Positions 32,728-40,240 of a stretch of 64,000 bases of DNA are shown piece by piece (the stretch's first letter is position 1; each line of letters opens with the position of its first letter). The notes beneath the pieces are model-generated. The model ran no database searches. It worked only from the letters and a program-made list of their open reading frames with translations, and was not told where the DNA came from. This stretch comes from CAYPTB01 sp964413535. GTDB taxonomy: Bacteria > Planctomycetota > UBA1135 > GCA-002686595. The position numbers and the translations under genes are program-made. Where the stretch lies: NCBI GenBank assembly GCA_964413535.1, contig CAYPTB010000058.1, positions 1-64,000 on the forward strand, in the 5' to 3' direction.

Positions 32728-34170
32728 TCAGCGCGCTTCGGCGTGGCGCAGGAGCTCGGCCATGGCCGTGTGGCCTTCCTCGAGCGCGAGCTCGAGCGGT
32801 GTGCGGCCCTCGCGGTGCCACTTGTAGCCCACCGCGCGGGGATCGGCGCCCTGCTCGAGCAGGTAGGCCGCGAGATCGCGCACGTCGTGCATCGCGCACA
32901 GGTGCAGCGTGGTCGAGCCCATCGTCTCCTGGTCGGGCGCGGCGCCGTGGTGCACGAGCAGCTCGGCCATCTCGACCGCCTCGCCGGGCTGCTCCTCGCC
33001 GAGCAGCGCGAACCACAGGAGCGGGAAGTCGTGGGCGCCGCGCTCGTGGATCAGGGTCGGATCGCGCTCGAGCCAGAACGACACCGTGCCCTGGTCGCCG
33101 AGCGACACGGCCGTGGGCAGCGAGAGCGGCGCGCCGTGATCCAGGTGGTAGCGGATGATCGGCCGCGCGCCGGTGTGCGCGCAGGCCTCGATGGCGAGCT
33201 CGTCGTCGGTCGAGAGGGAGAAGCTGAGGCGCGCGTCGCGTTCCACGAACTCGCGCACCACGTCGAGGTTGCCGTGCGAGGAGCCGGTGACGCGACTCTG
33301 GGTCTCGCGCGGGACGTCCGCGAGATCGGGTCGTCGAAGGGGCTCGCGGTTGGCATCCAGCGCGAAGCGGGAGGTGCGGTTGTCGCGCGGGACGAGCTCG
33401 TGGCGGGCGAGCAGCTCCGCTCCCGCCTGCCAGCCGAGCTCGAGCGCGAGATCGCGCGACGATCGTCCGGCGGCGTCGACGGCGTCGACCGCGGCGCCCT
33501 TGCGCAGCGCGAGGCGCACGAGCAACTCGTCGCGGCGCAGGACGGCGCCGTGGAGGATCGAGCTCTGCTCGCGCTGGGGCGCGTTCGGATCGCCGCCGTT
33601 CCCGAGGAGGTCGCAGAGCGCGATGCGCGCCCAGCTTTGGCGCGTGCTCTCGAGCGCACCGCGCGCCGGCGTGAAGCCGCTCCCGCCGAAGGGCGCCAGG
33701 TCGGGATCGCACCCGAGGGATCGCAGGCGGTAGCAGTCGTGGCTACCGACCAGGGCTGCGGCATAGAGCGGCGTGCCGCCGATCGGGTGCGAGCGCTGCA
33801 GGGTCGCGGGCTCGGCCACGGCCAGCGCCTCCATGCGCGGCCAGTCCTGCGCCAGAACAGCTTCGACGATATCCAGCTCGAGACCCGTCGCCTGCAACTC
33901 CGCGGCGACCTCCGCGTGGCCGTGGAGGTGCGCCAGGACGAAGGCCGAGCGCCCCGCTCCATCCACGGCGCGGGCGAGCGCGGGCTCCGCGTCGAGCAGG
34001 TTCTTCACCCGGTCCAGGTCGCCCGCTTCGACCGCGTCGAGGAAGGCCCGCGCGTCCGGTCGCCGATCCCTTGCCGCGAGGGACCGCGGAAGGAGCAGAG
34101 AGCAGCACGCGAACGCCCCGAGCGAGGCGAGCGCTTGCCGCCGGGAGGGACGGTTACCCAGGTGTCGCAT
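32728..34170 (-). CDS. Exported ankyrin-repeat protein
   Basis: 480 aa starting MRHLGNRPSRRQALASLGAF, a twin-arginine-type signal (RPSRRQALAS followed by a hydrophobic run ACCSLLLP). The rest is a stack of about ten ankyrin-like helix-turn-helix units: for example FLDAVEAGDLDRVKNLLDAE, GGTPLYAAALVGSHDCYRL, SSILHGAVLRRDELLVRLAL, GSTTLHLCAMHDVRDLAAYL and GRTPLELALEEGHTAMAELL. The hydrophobic consensus and DPxA/GADP turns are well kept. It is a protein-binding scaffold, presumably periplasmic. It is divergent from the ECF-kinase operon with 122 bases between, so it may be controlled by that sigma factor (inference). Confidence 0.88.
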   Translation of the reverse strand: MRHLGNRPSRRQALASLGAFACCSLLLPRSLAARDRRPDARAFLDAVEAGDLDRVKNLLDAEPALARAVDGAGRSAFVLAHLHGHAEVAAELQATGLELDIVEAVLAQDWPRMEALAVAEPATLQRSHPIGGTPLYAAALVGSHDCYRLRSLGCDPDLAPFGGSGFTPARGALESTRQSWARIALCDLLGNGGDPNAPQREQSSILHGAVLRRDELLVRLALRKGAAVDAVDAAGRSSRDLALELGWQAGAELLARHELVPRDNRTSRFALDANREPLRRPDLADVPRETQSRVTGSSHGNLDVVREFVERDARLSFSLSTDDELAIEACAHTGARPIIRYHLDHGAPLSLPTAVSLGDQGTVSFWLERDPTLIHERGAHDFPLLWFALLGEEQPGEAVEMAELLVHHGAAPDQETMGSTTLHLCAMHDVRDLAAYLLEQGADPRAVGYKWHREGRTPLELALEEGHTAMAELLRHAEAR

Positions 34171-34292
34171 GATGGAGGACCTCTCTCCCCGAGAGCGTCA
34201 GGCCGTATCGAGCGGGGCCAGATCCGCGCGAGCGTTTTTTCGTGGCCCGTCGCGCGCACGACCTGCGCTCTTCTCCCGGAACTCCGTCCACG

Positions 34293-34805
34293 ATGCCGAG
34301 CGATCCTGATTGGAGCCCCGCCGTCTACCGCGAGTTGCGGCGTCTGGCGGAAGGCATGCTGGCCGCCGAACGCAACGGCCACACGCTCGAGCCGACAGCG
34401 CTCGCGCACGAGGTCTGGCTGCGGCTCCGCTCGAGCCGCAACGCGAGCGAGCTCGACGGGGGCGAGCTCGTGGGCCTCGCGGCCCAGGCGATGCGCCGGA
34501 TCCTGGTGGAGCACGCGCGAGCGCGCGGCGCGCGCAAGCGCGGCGGCGATGCGCGCCGCACGACGCTGGACGGCAAGGCGCTGGCGGCGGAGCCCGAGGA
34601 CTTCGTGCTCGAGCTGGACGAAGCCCTGACGGCGCTCCAGGGGATCGATCCCGAGCTCGCGCGCGTGGTCGAGTTGCGCTTCCACGCCGGCCTCTCGGTC
34701 GAGGAGGTGGCCGCGACGCTCGAAACCTCGGCGCGCACGGTCAAGCGCCGCTGGCGCTTCGCGCGCGCCTGGCTGCAGCAACGAATCGGAGAAGCGACGC
34801 CATGA
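34293..34805 (+). CDS. ECF sigma factor of the TIGR02999 type
   Basis: 170 aa from ATG 34293. Region 2 reads YRELRRLAEGMLAAERNGHT then EPTALAHEVWLRLRSS, and region 4 reads ALQGIDPELARVVELRFHAG then SVEEVAATLETSARTVKRRW, the helix-turn-helix. The middle RILVEHARARGARKRGGD is typical of the planctomycete/acidobacterial 'Sig70-X6' subgroup. These factors lack a classic anti-sigma and are thought to be controlled by partner Ser/Thr kinases. Its stop overlaps the start of the kinase gene as ATGA, so the two are translated together. Confidence 0.92.
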   Translation: MPSDPDWSPAVYRELRRLAEGMLAAERNGHTLEPTALAHEVWLRLRSSRNASELDGGELVGLAAQAMRRILVEHARARGARKRGGDARRTTLDGKALAAEPEDFVLELDEALTALQGIDPELARVVELRFHAGLSVEEVAATLETSARTVKRRWRFARAWLQQRIGEATP

Positions 34806-36268
34806 GTCGCTGGCAGCTCCTGCAGGAACTCTTCGACGAGACGGTCGATCTCGAGCCGGACGCGCGCCTGCGCCTCCTGCGCGAACGAACGGCGGGTGAC
34901 GCCGAGCTGGTCCGACTCGTCGAGGGGCTCGCGGCCGCGGACCGCTCTCCGCTCGCGGGCTTCGAGCGCTCGGCCGCCGAGCTCCTCGCCGCGCTGGGTC
35001 CCGAGCCGCCGGCGGAGGAGCTGTGCGGCCGGACCCTCGGCGCCTACCGCATCGAGGAGCACCTCTCGAGCGGCGGCATGGGCCGCGTCTATCGCGCCAC
35101 GCGCAGCGCCGCCGGCACCGAGCGGCGCGTCGCGCTGAAGGTGTTGCGCCCCGGGCTCGACCTCGAGGCGTTCCTCGCGCGCTTCCAGCGCGAGCGCCAG
35201 GTGCTCGCGGCGCTCGAGCACGAGCACATCGTCGCCTTCCTCGACGCCGGCGCGCTGCCCGACGGTCGTCCGTTCCTGGTGATGGAGTACGTCGCCGGCG
35301 TCCCGATCACGGAATGGGTGCGCGCCACGCAGGCCACGCAGCGGAGACGGATCGAGCTCTTCCTGGGCGTGTGCGCGGCCGTGCAGTACGCGCACCGCAT
35401 GCTGGTCGTGCACTGCGACCTCAAGCCCTCGAACGTGCTGGTGACGGCGCAGGGCGTGCCGAAGCTGCTCGACTTCGGGGTCGCTTCCGTCCTGGCGGAC
35501 GAGGCCGAGTCCGCGGGTCGAGCTCCGCTCACGCCGGCTTACGCTTCACCGGAAGCGCTGGCAGGCGCACGGCCGACGGCGGCCTGCGACGTGTACTCCC
35601 TCGGCGTTCTGCTGCAGGAGTGCCTGTCCGGCGAGCTCCCGCGCTCCGGGCGAACACCCGCGCTCGGCCGCGACCTCGACGCCATCGTCGCCAAAGCCGT
35701 CGAGCAGGACCCCGCGCAGCGCTACGAGTCCGTCGATCGCTTGGGCGACGACTTGCGCCGGCACCTCGCCGGCCAGCCCCTCGCGGCGCGCGAGCACGGC
35801 TGGCGCTATCGCGCCGCGTGCTTCGCACGGCGCCGGCGCTGGTCGCTCCTCAGCGCGACGGCGGTGGTCGCCGCATTGATCCTCGGCTGGGTCAGCTCGG
35901 ACCTCGGACGGCGCAGTGCCGAGCGCGAATCGGCGCGCGGCTGGCGCGCGCACGCAGAGGTCAAGGCCGTCGCGCGCATCCTGGAGGGCTGGGTCCTCGC
36001 CAGCGCGCGGGAGAACGAGGGCCGCTGCGAGCGCGCCGCGGCGCACCTCGAGGCGGCGCTCGCGGAGGACCTCGCAGCCTTCCCGGAGGCCGAGACGCTC
36101 GTGCGCCTGACGCTGGCGCGGCTCTACCTCGACCGGGGCGAGCACGCGCGCGCGCGCGTGCACGCCGAGCGCGCGTGGGAGCTGGCGCAGACGGCGAGCG
36201 GGGTCGGTCCCACCGAGCGCGCGCGTGCAGCCGAGCTGCGGGCGCTCGCCGGCAGCGGACCGCGCTGA
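34802..36268 (+). CDS. Membrane Ser/Thr protein kinase, non-RD type, ECF partner
   Basis: 488 aa from ATG 34802, overlapping the sigma gene by four bases. Residues 1-75 are a helical N-terminal region found on such kinases (WQLLQELFDETVDLEPDARL). Kinase domain about 79-330: glycine loop LSSGGMGRVYRATRSA, lysine in RVALKVLRPGLD, catalytic loop VVHCDLKPSNVLV, DFG in KLLDFGVASV, and TPAYASPEALAG. The loop reads HCD, not HRD, so it is a non-RD kinase that needs no activation-loop phosphate. One membrane helix (SLLSATAVVAALILGWV) lies near 352-370; about 115 residues lie outside, helical and TPR-like. It probably phosphorylates the adjacent sigma factor or a partner. Confidence 0.92.
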   Translation: MSRWQLLQELFDETVDLEPDARLRLLRERTAGDAELVRLVEGLAAADRSPLAGFERSAAELLAALGPEPPAEELCGRTLGAYRIEEHLSSGGMGRVYRATRSAAGTERRVALKVLRPGLDLEAFLARFQRERQVLAALEHEHIVAFLDAGALPDGRPFLVMEYVAGVPITEWVRATQATQRRRIELFLGVCAAVQYAHRMLVVHCDLKPSNVLVTAQGVPKLLDFGVASVLADEAESAGRAPLTPAYASPEALAGARPTAACDVYSLGVLLQECLSGELPRSGRTPALGRDLDAIVAKAVEQDPAQRYESVDRLGDDLRRHLAGQPLAAREHGWRYRAACFARRRRWSLLSATAVVAALILGWVSSDLGRRSAERESARGWRAHAEVKAVARILEGWVLASARENEGRCERAAAHLEAALAEDLAAFPEAETLVRLTLARLYLDRGEHARARVHAERAWELAQTASGVGPTERARAAELRALAGSGPR

Positions 36269-36334
36269 GCGCCCGTCCTCAGCCGATCTCAGCGGGAGGT
36301 GACCGAGGGCGCGCCGCGGTCTGAGCAGGTCGGC

Positions 36335-36351
36335 CGAGCGGCTCGCTCGGG
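36335..36351 (+). terminator. Small hairpin after the kinase gene
   Basis: CCGAGCG-gct-CGCTCGG gives a perfect 7-bp stem 67 bases past the kinase stop. There is no T tract. Confidence 0.35.
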
Positions 36352-36418
36352 GCCTCGCCGGGCGCTGCGCCAGCGCGCGGTGACTTTTCCAGCGCCCGAG
36401 CTGGAGCGCTTCTTTTGG

Positions 36419-36593
36419 GAACTGCCTGGCTTTCGTGTTGGCTGCGGGGGGATGCACTGCCAGAACTCCCCTGCCCGCGCGGATTTGTCTCGACGGCTCC
36501 ACGGAGCAGGGCCCCCGACCTCGGTCTGCGACTCCAACCTTCTCGCAGACCGCATCGTGCGTCGGGGGCCTCCACACGAAACCCAGGCAGTTC
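36419..36593. repeat. Inverted-repeat-bounded element with nested hairpins
   Basis: The outer arms GAACTGCCTGGCTTTCGTGT (36419-36438) and its imperfect complement (36573-36593, reading as GAACTGCCTGGGTTTCGTGT on the minus strand) match at all but one position. Inside, GGGCCCCCGAC near 36509-36519 can pair with GTCGGGGGCC near 36561-36570. Within that, CGGTCTGCGA (36522-36531) and TCGCAGACCG (36543-36552) are perfect complements around an 11-base loop. The whole could fold as one long hairpin. There is no open frame of significance inside. It could be a MITE-like remnant or a structured leader/ncRNA; no target-site duplication is obvious. Confidence 0.6.
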
Positions 36594-36802
36594 TCTTCTT
36601 TTGCATTCCGTTGGGCCTCGGCCAAGATGGGTCCGAACAGCCGGAGGGAGCGCAGGGCACGGCGCGGCGCGCGCAGGCCGGAATCACGGAGATTCCTGGC
36701 AGGCGGCGCGTGTCCCTTGCGCCACGGGGGTGGGGGAGGAGCGGCGGAGTCGAGTTCCCCGCCCACCCGAGAACGATCTGAACCCATCACCCCGAGACGA
36801 CC

Positions 36803-37627
36803 ATGTCCACTCCCATCGCTCCCCCTCGATCCCAGATGGCGGCCGCTCCCGTCGCGAGCCGCGCGGCGACCTCGACCTCGCAGTCCAGTTCCTGGCTCGG
36901 CCGCGCGCTCGCCCTCGCCTACGGATCCCTCGCCTACGTCTGCTTCCTCGGCACCTTCCTGTACGCGATCGGCTTCGTCACCGGCTTCCTGGTCCCGAAG
37001 ACCGTGGACGGCGGAGCGAGTGCCGGCTGGACCGAAGCGCTGCTCGTGAACGGCGGCTTCCTCGCGCTCTTCGCGGTGCAGCACACGATCATGGCGCGGC
37101 GCGCGTTCAAGCGGCGCTGGACGCGCATCGTGCCGGCCGTGATCGAGCGCTCGACGTTCGTGCTCGTGACCTGCGCCATCCTGGTCGGGATGTTCTGGCA
37201 GTGGCGTCACATGCCGGGAACGGTGTGGGCGGTAGAGGGGCCGATCGCTTGGCTGCTCGCGGGCGTCGGCCTCCTCGGTTGGGGCGTGGTGCTCCTCTCG
37301 TCGTTCCTGATCGATCACTTCGAGCTCTTCGGCCTACGCCAGGTCGTCCGCAATTTCCTGGGCAAGCTTCCCGAAGCCCCGCAGTTCCGCGAGCGCTCGC
37401 TCTATCGCCGCGTGCGCCACCCGCTCATGCTCGGGTTCCTGCTGGCGTTCTGGTTCACGCCCGTCATGAGCATGGGACACCTCTTCTTCGCCGCGATGTG
37501 CACCGGTTACATCCTGGTGGGCGTGCGGATCGAGGAGGCGACGCTCGTCGCAGAGCACGGCGCGAGCTACCTCGACTACCGGCGGCGCGTGCCGGGGCTC
37601 CTGCCGCTGCGGCGCCCCGTCGCGTAG
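36803..37627 (+). CDS. mddA: Methanethiol S-methyltransferase-like membrane protein (MddA)
   Basis: 274 aa. After a 30-residue Ser/Ala-rich lead there are five to six membrane helices (YGSLAYVCFLGTFLYAIGFV; LLVNGGFLALFAVQHTIMAR; STFVLVTCAILVGMFWQW; AWLLAGVGLLGWGVVLLSSF). Then comes the ICMT/NnrU-like C-terminal signature FRERSLYRRVRHPLMLGFLL, FWFTPVMSMGHLFFA and VRIEEATLVAEHGASYLDYR. This arrangement, with HTIMAR-FKRRW-RIVP-IERSTFV, matches MddA, which methylates methanethiol to dimethyl sulfide with SAM. The family call is strong; the substrate is by homology. ATG 36803 has a weak ribosome site. Confidence 0.85.
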   Translation: MSTPIAPPRSQMAAAPVASRAATSTSQSSSWLGRALALAYGSLAYVCFLGTFLYAIGFVTGFLVPKTVDGGASAGWTEALLVNGGFLALFAVQHTIMARRAFKRRWTRIVPAVIERSTFVLVTCAILVGMFWQWRHMPGTVWAVEGPIAWLLAGVGLLGWGVVLLSSFLIDHFELFGLRQVVRNFLGKLPEAPQFRERSLYRRVRHPLMLGFLLAFWFTPVMSMGHLFFAAMCTGYILVGVRIEEATLVAEHGASYLDYRRRVPGLLPLRRPVA

Positions 37628-37661
37628 GGGCGTGTAGCGCACGGGCACGAGCGCGAGCCGA

Positions 37662-37690
37662 GCGCCGGCGCGGGTCGACCGCGCCGGCGT
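37662..37690. terminator. Strong hairpin between convergent mddA and VOC genes
   Basis: GCCGGCGCGG (37664-37673) and CCGCGCCGGC (37679-37688) pair perfectly around loop GTCGA, extendable by a C-G pair. It lies 35 bases past mddA and 70 bases past the convergent VOC gene end, so it could serve both. There is no T tract. Confidence 0.55.
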
Positions 37691-37756
37691 TCGCGTTCGT
37701 GGGCGGCAGCGCTTCCTCCGAGCTCCCGCTCGCCGCGCCTCTCGCGGGCGCTTGGC

Positions 37757-38227
37757 TCAGAGCTGCCAGAGGCCGTGGTCGATGCCGCCCTGGACGTAGA
37801 TCGCGAACCTGCCGAGGCCGGGGATCTCCCAGGGCGGGTGGGCGATCTGGCCGCCGGCCGCCTCGGCGGCCTCGACCGCGGCCTCGATGTCGTCCACCAA
37901 GACGTAGGGCCGCACGACGGGGTTCTCGTCCGCGCGCAGCGGCGCGCGCACGCCGATCCGCCCGCCGCCGTTCAGCTCGGCCGTCCGAGCGTGACCGAGG
38001 CCTGGCTCCGGCTGGCCGAAGGTCACGCCGTGCAGTTTCGCCAGCGCGGCGCACGTCGCCTCCACGTCGGGGGTGACGATCTCGAGATAGTGGAGGTGAA
38101 CTCGTTCCTCCTTCGAGGGCGGCGGTTCCGCTTTCGCCTGCGGGAGCGCCGTGCCGGAGGTGACGAGCGTGAGGGCGGCGATCGCGGCGCCCGCGAGCGC
38201 CGAGCACGCGTGGAGCACGTTCTTCAT
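37757..38227 (-). CDS. Exported VOC (glyoxalase-fold) protein
   Basis: 156 aa from ATG 38227 with a signal peptide (MKNVLHACSALAGAAIAALT, cleavage near SGTA-LPQ). The mature part is a VOC half-fold: HLHYLEIVTPDVEATCAALAK, VTFGQPEPGLGHARTAELNG, then NPVVRPYVLVDDIEAAVEAA, and GGQIAHPPWEIPGLGRFAIY. Metal-ligand positions are partly kept (His near the start, Glu/Gln later). VOC proteins with export signals are uncommon; role unknown. It follows the oxidoreductase gene on the same strand after 180 bases. Confidence 0.82.
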   Translation of the reverse strand: MKNVLHACSALAGAAIAALTLVTSGTALPQAKAEPPPSKEERVHLHYLEIVTPDVEATCAALAKLHGVTFGQPEPGLGHARTAELNGGGRIGVRAPLRADENPVVRPYVLVDDIEAAVEAAEAAGGQIAHPPWEIPGLGRFAIYVQGGIDHGLWQL

Positions 38228-38409
38228 CCCGCGAGCGTAACGCGGGGCGCGGCTTCGGCTCCAGCGTCGGCGCGCTCGTTCGCGGGGCCGCGGATCGACC
38301 GGCGCCGGCTCAGCAGTGGTTGCGGGGCATCCGCTCCTTCGGGTGCGGGGGTAGAGCTGGCCCAGGAGGTACGCGACCTCGTACTTGCGCGCGTCGAAGC
38401 GCAGGAGCG

Positions 38410-39837
38410 TCAGCGGGACGACGAGCGGGACAGCGCCGAGCGCGCCGCGTGGAAGCCGCACAAGCCGTGCACGCCGCCGCCGGGCGGCGTCGACGACGAG
38501 CACAGGAAGATCGCCGGGTCGGGCGTCGAATACGGATCGAGGCGCAGCGCCGGGCGTGTGAAGAACTGCGACCAGTTCTGCAGGCCGCCGTTGATGTCGC
38601 CGCCCACGTAGTTCGCGTCGTAGCGCTCGAAGTCGGCGGGGCGCAAGACGTGCTGGGCGACGATGCGGTCGCGGAAGCCGGGCGCGAAGCGCTCGATCTG
38701 CGCGAGGATCGCGTCGGTCGCGTCGCCCGGCCAAGCGTTCGGGACGTGGCAGTAGGCCCACACGACGTGCCGGCCGGCGGGCGCGCGCGTCGGGTCGAAG
38801 CTCGACGGCTGGCTCACGAGCACGAACGGGCGCTCGTGCACGCGACCGCGCGCGACGTCGAGCTCGGAGGCCATGATCTCCTCGAGGCGGCCGCCGACGT
38901 GCACGGTGCCGGCGCGGCCGCAGTCGGCGTCGCGCCACGGGATCGGGCCGTCGAGGACGAGGTCGAGCTTGAAGGCGGCGGGGCCGTGGCGGTAGCGGGC
39001 GAGCTGCGCGGCGTAACGGCCGCCGAGGCGCCCGTCGGAGACGGCGAGGACGTCCCGCGGGACTAGGTCGAGCAGCGCGACCTGGTGCGGCGGCAGCTCG
39101 CGCAGGCTCTGCACGCGGTGGCCGGTCTCGATCTCGCCGCCGTGCTCGCGCAGACAGGCCGCGAGCGCGTCCGCGATCTTCTGCGAACCGCCGCGCGGGA
39201 GCGGCCAGCCGACGGCGTGGCCGGCGACGAGCAGCGCGAGGCCGATCCCGCCCGTCAGCGGCGCGTCGAGCGGCAGGAACGAGTGCGCGCCCGAGCCTGC
39301 GACGAGCGCGCGCGCGGCGGGCGAGCGGTAGCGGCGCGCGAGCATGGCGGCGGGGAGCAGCGCGGGGAGCGCGAAGCGCGCGAGCGCGGGCCGGCGCAGG
39401 AGCGCCGTGGGCCGCAGCGGGCCGAGCAGCGCGTCGACGATCGGGCTCCAGAGCTCGACGAGCGGCCCGAAGGCCGCCGCGTAGTCGCGCGCGTCCTCGC
39501 GGTCGTCGAAGGACGCGGCCGTCTCGCGCACGCTGCGCAAGAGCAGCGCCGTCGGGCCGTCGTCGAGCGGGTGCGCGAGCTCGATCGGCGGCTCGACCCA
39601 CTCGAGGCCATGCCGCTCGAGCGCGAGCTCGCGGAAGAAGGGCGACGAGCGCGCCATCGGGTGCACGGCGCTGCACACGTCGTGCAGGACGCCCGGCTCG
39701 GTGAGCTCGGCCGTGCGGCAGCCGCCGCCGACCGTGTCGCGCGCCTCGACGAGGCGCACGCGCTTCCCCTCGCGCGCGAGCGCGATCGCCGCGGCGAGGC
39801 CGTTCGGCCCGCCGCCCACGACGACCGCGTCGATCAC
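38410..39837 (-). CDS. Phytoene-dehydrogenase-like FAD oxidoreductase
   Basis: 475 aa from ATG 39837. The FAD motif is at the very N-terminus: DAVVVGGGPNGLAAAIALAR, then DTVGGGCRTAELT. The middle has LLVAGHAVGWPLPRGGSQKI, typical of the CrtI/NAD(P)-binding family annotated as phytoene desaturase-like, and the end GGVHGLCGFHAARSAL is the usual C-terminal cap. The family contains carotenoid desaturases and oxidases of long-chain substrates; there are no crtB or crtE genes here, so a carotenoid role is unproven. Cytosolic or membrane-associated. The 180 bases downstream hold nothing recognisable. Confidence 0.88.
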   Translation of the reverse strand: MIDAVVVGGGPNGLAAAIALAREGKRVRLVEARDTVGGGCRTAELTEPGVLHDVCSAVHPMARSSPFFRELALERHGLEWVEPPIELAHPLDDGPTALLLRSVRETAASFDDREDARDYAAAFGPLVELWSPIVDALLGPLRPTALLRRPALARFALPALLPAAMLARRYRSPAARALVAGSGAHSFLPLDAPLTGGIGLALLVAGHAVGWPLPRGGSQKIADALAACLREHGGEIETGHRVQSLRELPPHQVALLDLVPRDVLAVSDGRLGGRYAAQLARYRHGPAAFKLDLVLDGPIPWRDADCGRAGTVHVGGRLEEIMASELDVARGRVHERPFVLVSQPSSFDPTRAPAGRHVVWAYCHVPNAWPGDATDAILAQIERFAPGFRDRIVAQHVLRPADFERYDANYVGGDINGGLQNWSQFFTRPALRLDPYSTPDPAIFLCSSSTPPGGGVHGLCGFHAARSALSRSSSR

Positions 39838-39896
39838 GGGGCTCCGAACGGGGCCGCGTCGGGGTTGGCGATGAAGGGCTGCACGAGCGCGGGAGC

Positions 39897-40077
39897 CTAC
39901 TCCTCGTCGGACTCGAGCCGGTCAGCGCCGCTCGCGGACGACGCGGACGACATCTCGACGAAGTCGCGGTTCACCCGAGAGCCCTTCCGGCCAGACCCTC
40001 GTCATCCGCTCGGACGGAGTCGTCGCGCGCAACTTTGGATCCTCGGCGGGATCGTGGAGGTAGTCCGAGCGGTCCAC
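39897..40077 (-). pseudogene. Decayed partner/nucleotidyltransferase pair, copy 1
   Basis: A GTG frame from 40077 to TGA 39922-39924 (51 aa: VDRSDYLHDPAEDPKLRATT ... RLRRDVVRVVRERR) is a shortened relative of the 66-aa protein at 43652-43852. It has lost the LTLQAWAFK segment and several N-terminal residues. Directly after it the minus strand reads CTCGAGTCCGACGAGGAGTAG (LESDEE-stop), matching the LEAEEE-stop end of the nucleotidyltransferase remnant at 43473. So nearly the whole second gene is gone, leaving only its last codons. It is in the same orientation as copy 2, which makes them direct repeats on either side of the SNF2 gene. Confidence 0.7.
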
Positions 40078-40240
40078 GGCGACGAGTCTACCCGCGGCGG
40101 TCCTCCCTCACATGCCGGCTCGACGCGCACCGGGCGCGCGCAGCGCGGGCATCTCGTCGCGCCCCGTCACGCGGCCCGCGAGGTCCGTCGAGCCGCGCAC
40201 CGGGTCTGCTAGGCTCTCACGCGACACGGGCGAGCAGCGG

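Larger units (their letters stand above)
36269..36802. other. Long intergenic region with inverted repeats
   Basis: About 530 bases between the kinase and mddA-like genes. The left end has a small hairpin; the middle (36419-36593) is a bounded inverted-repeat element with internal hairpins, both listed separately. The last 200 bases hold no recognised motif but should contain the mddA promoter. No protein-coding pattern is convincing. Confidence 0.5.
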
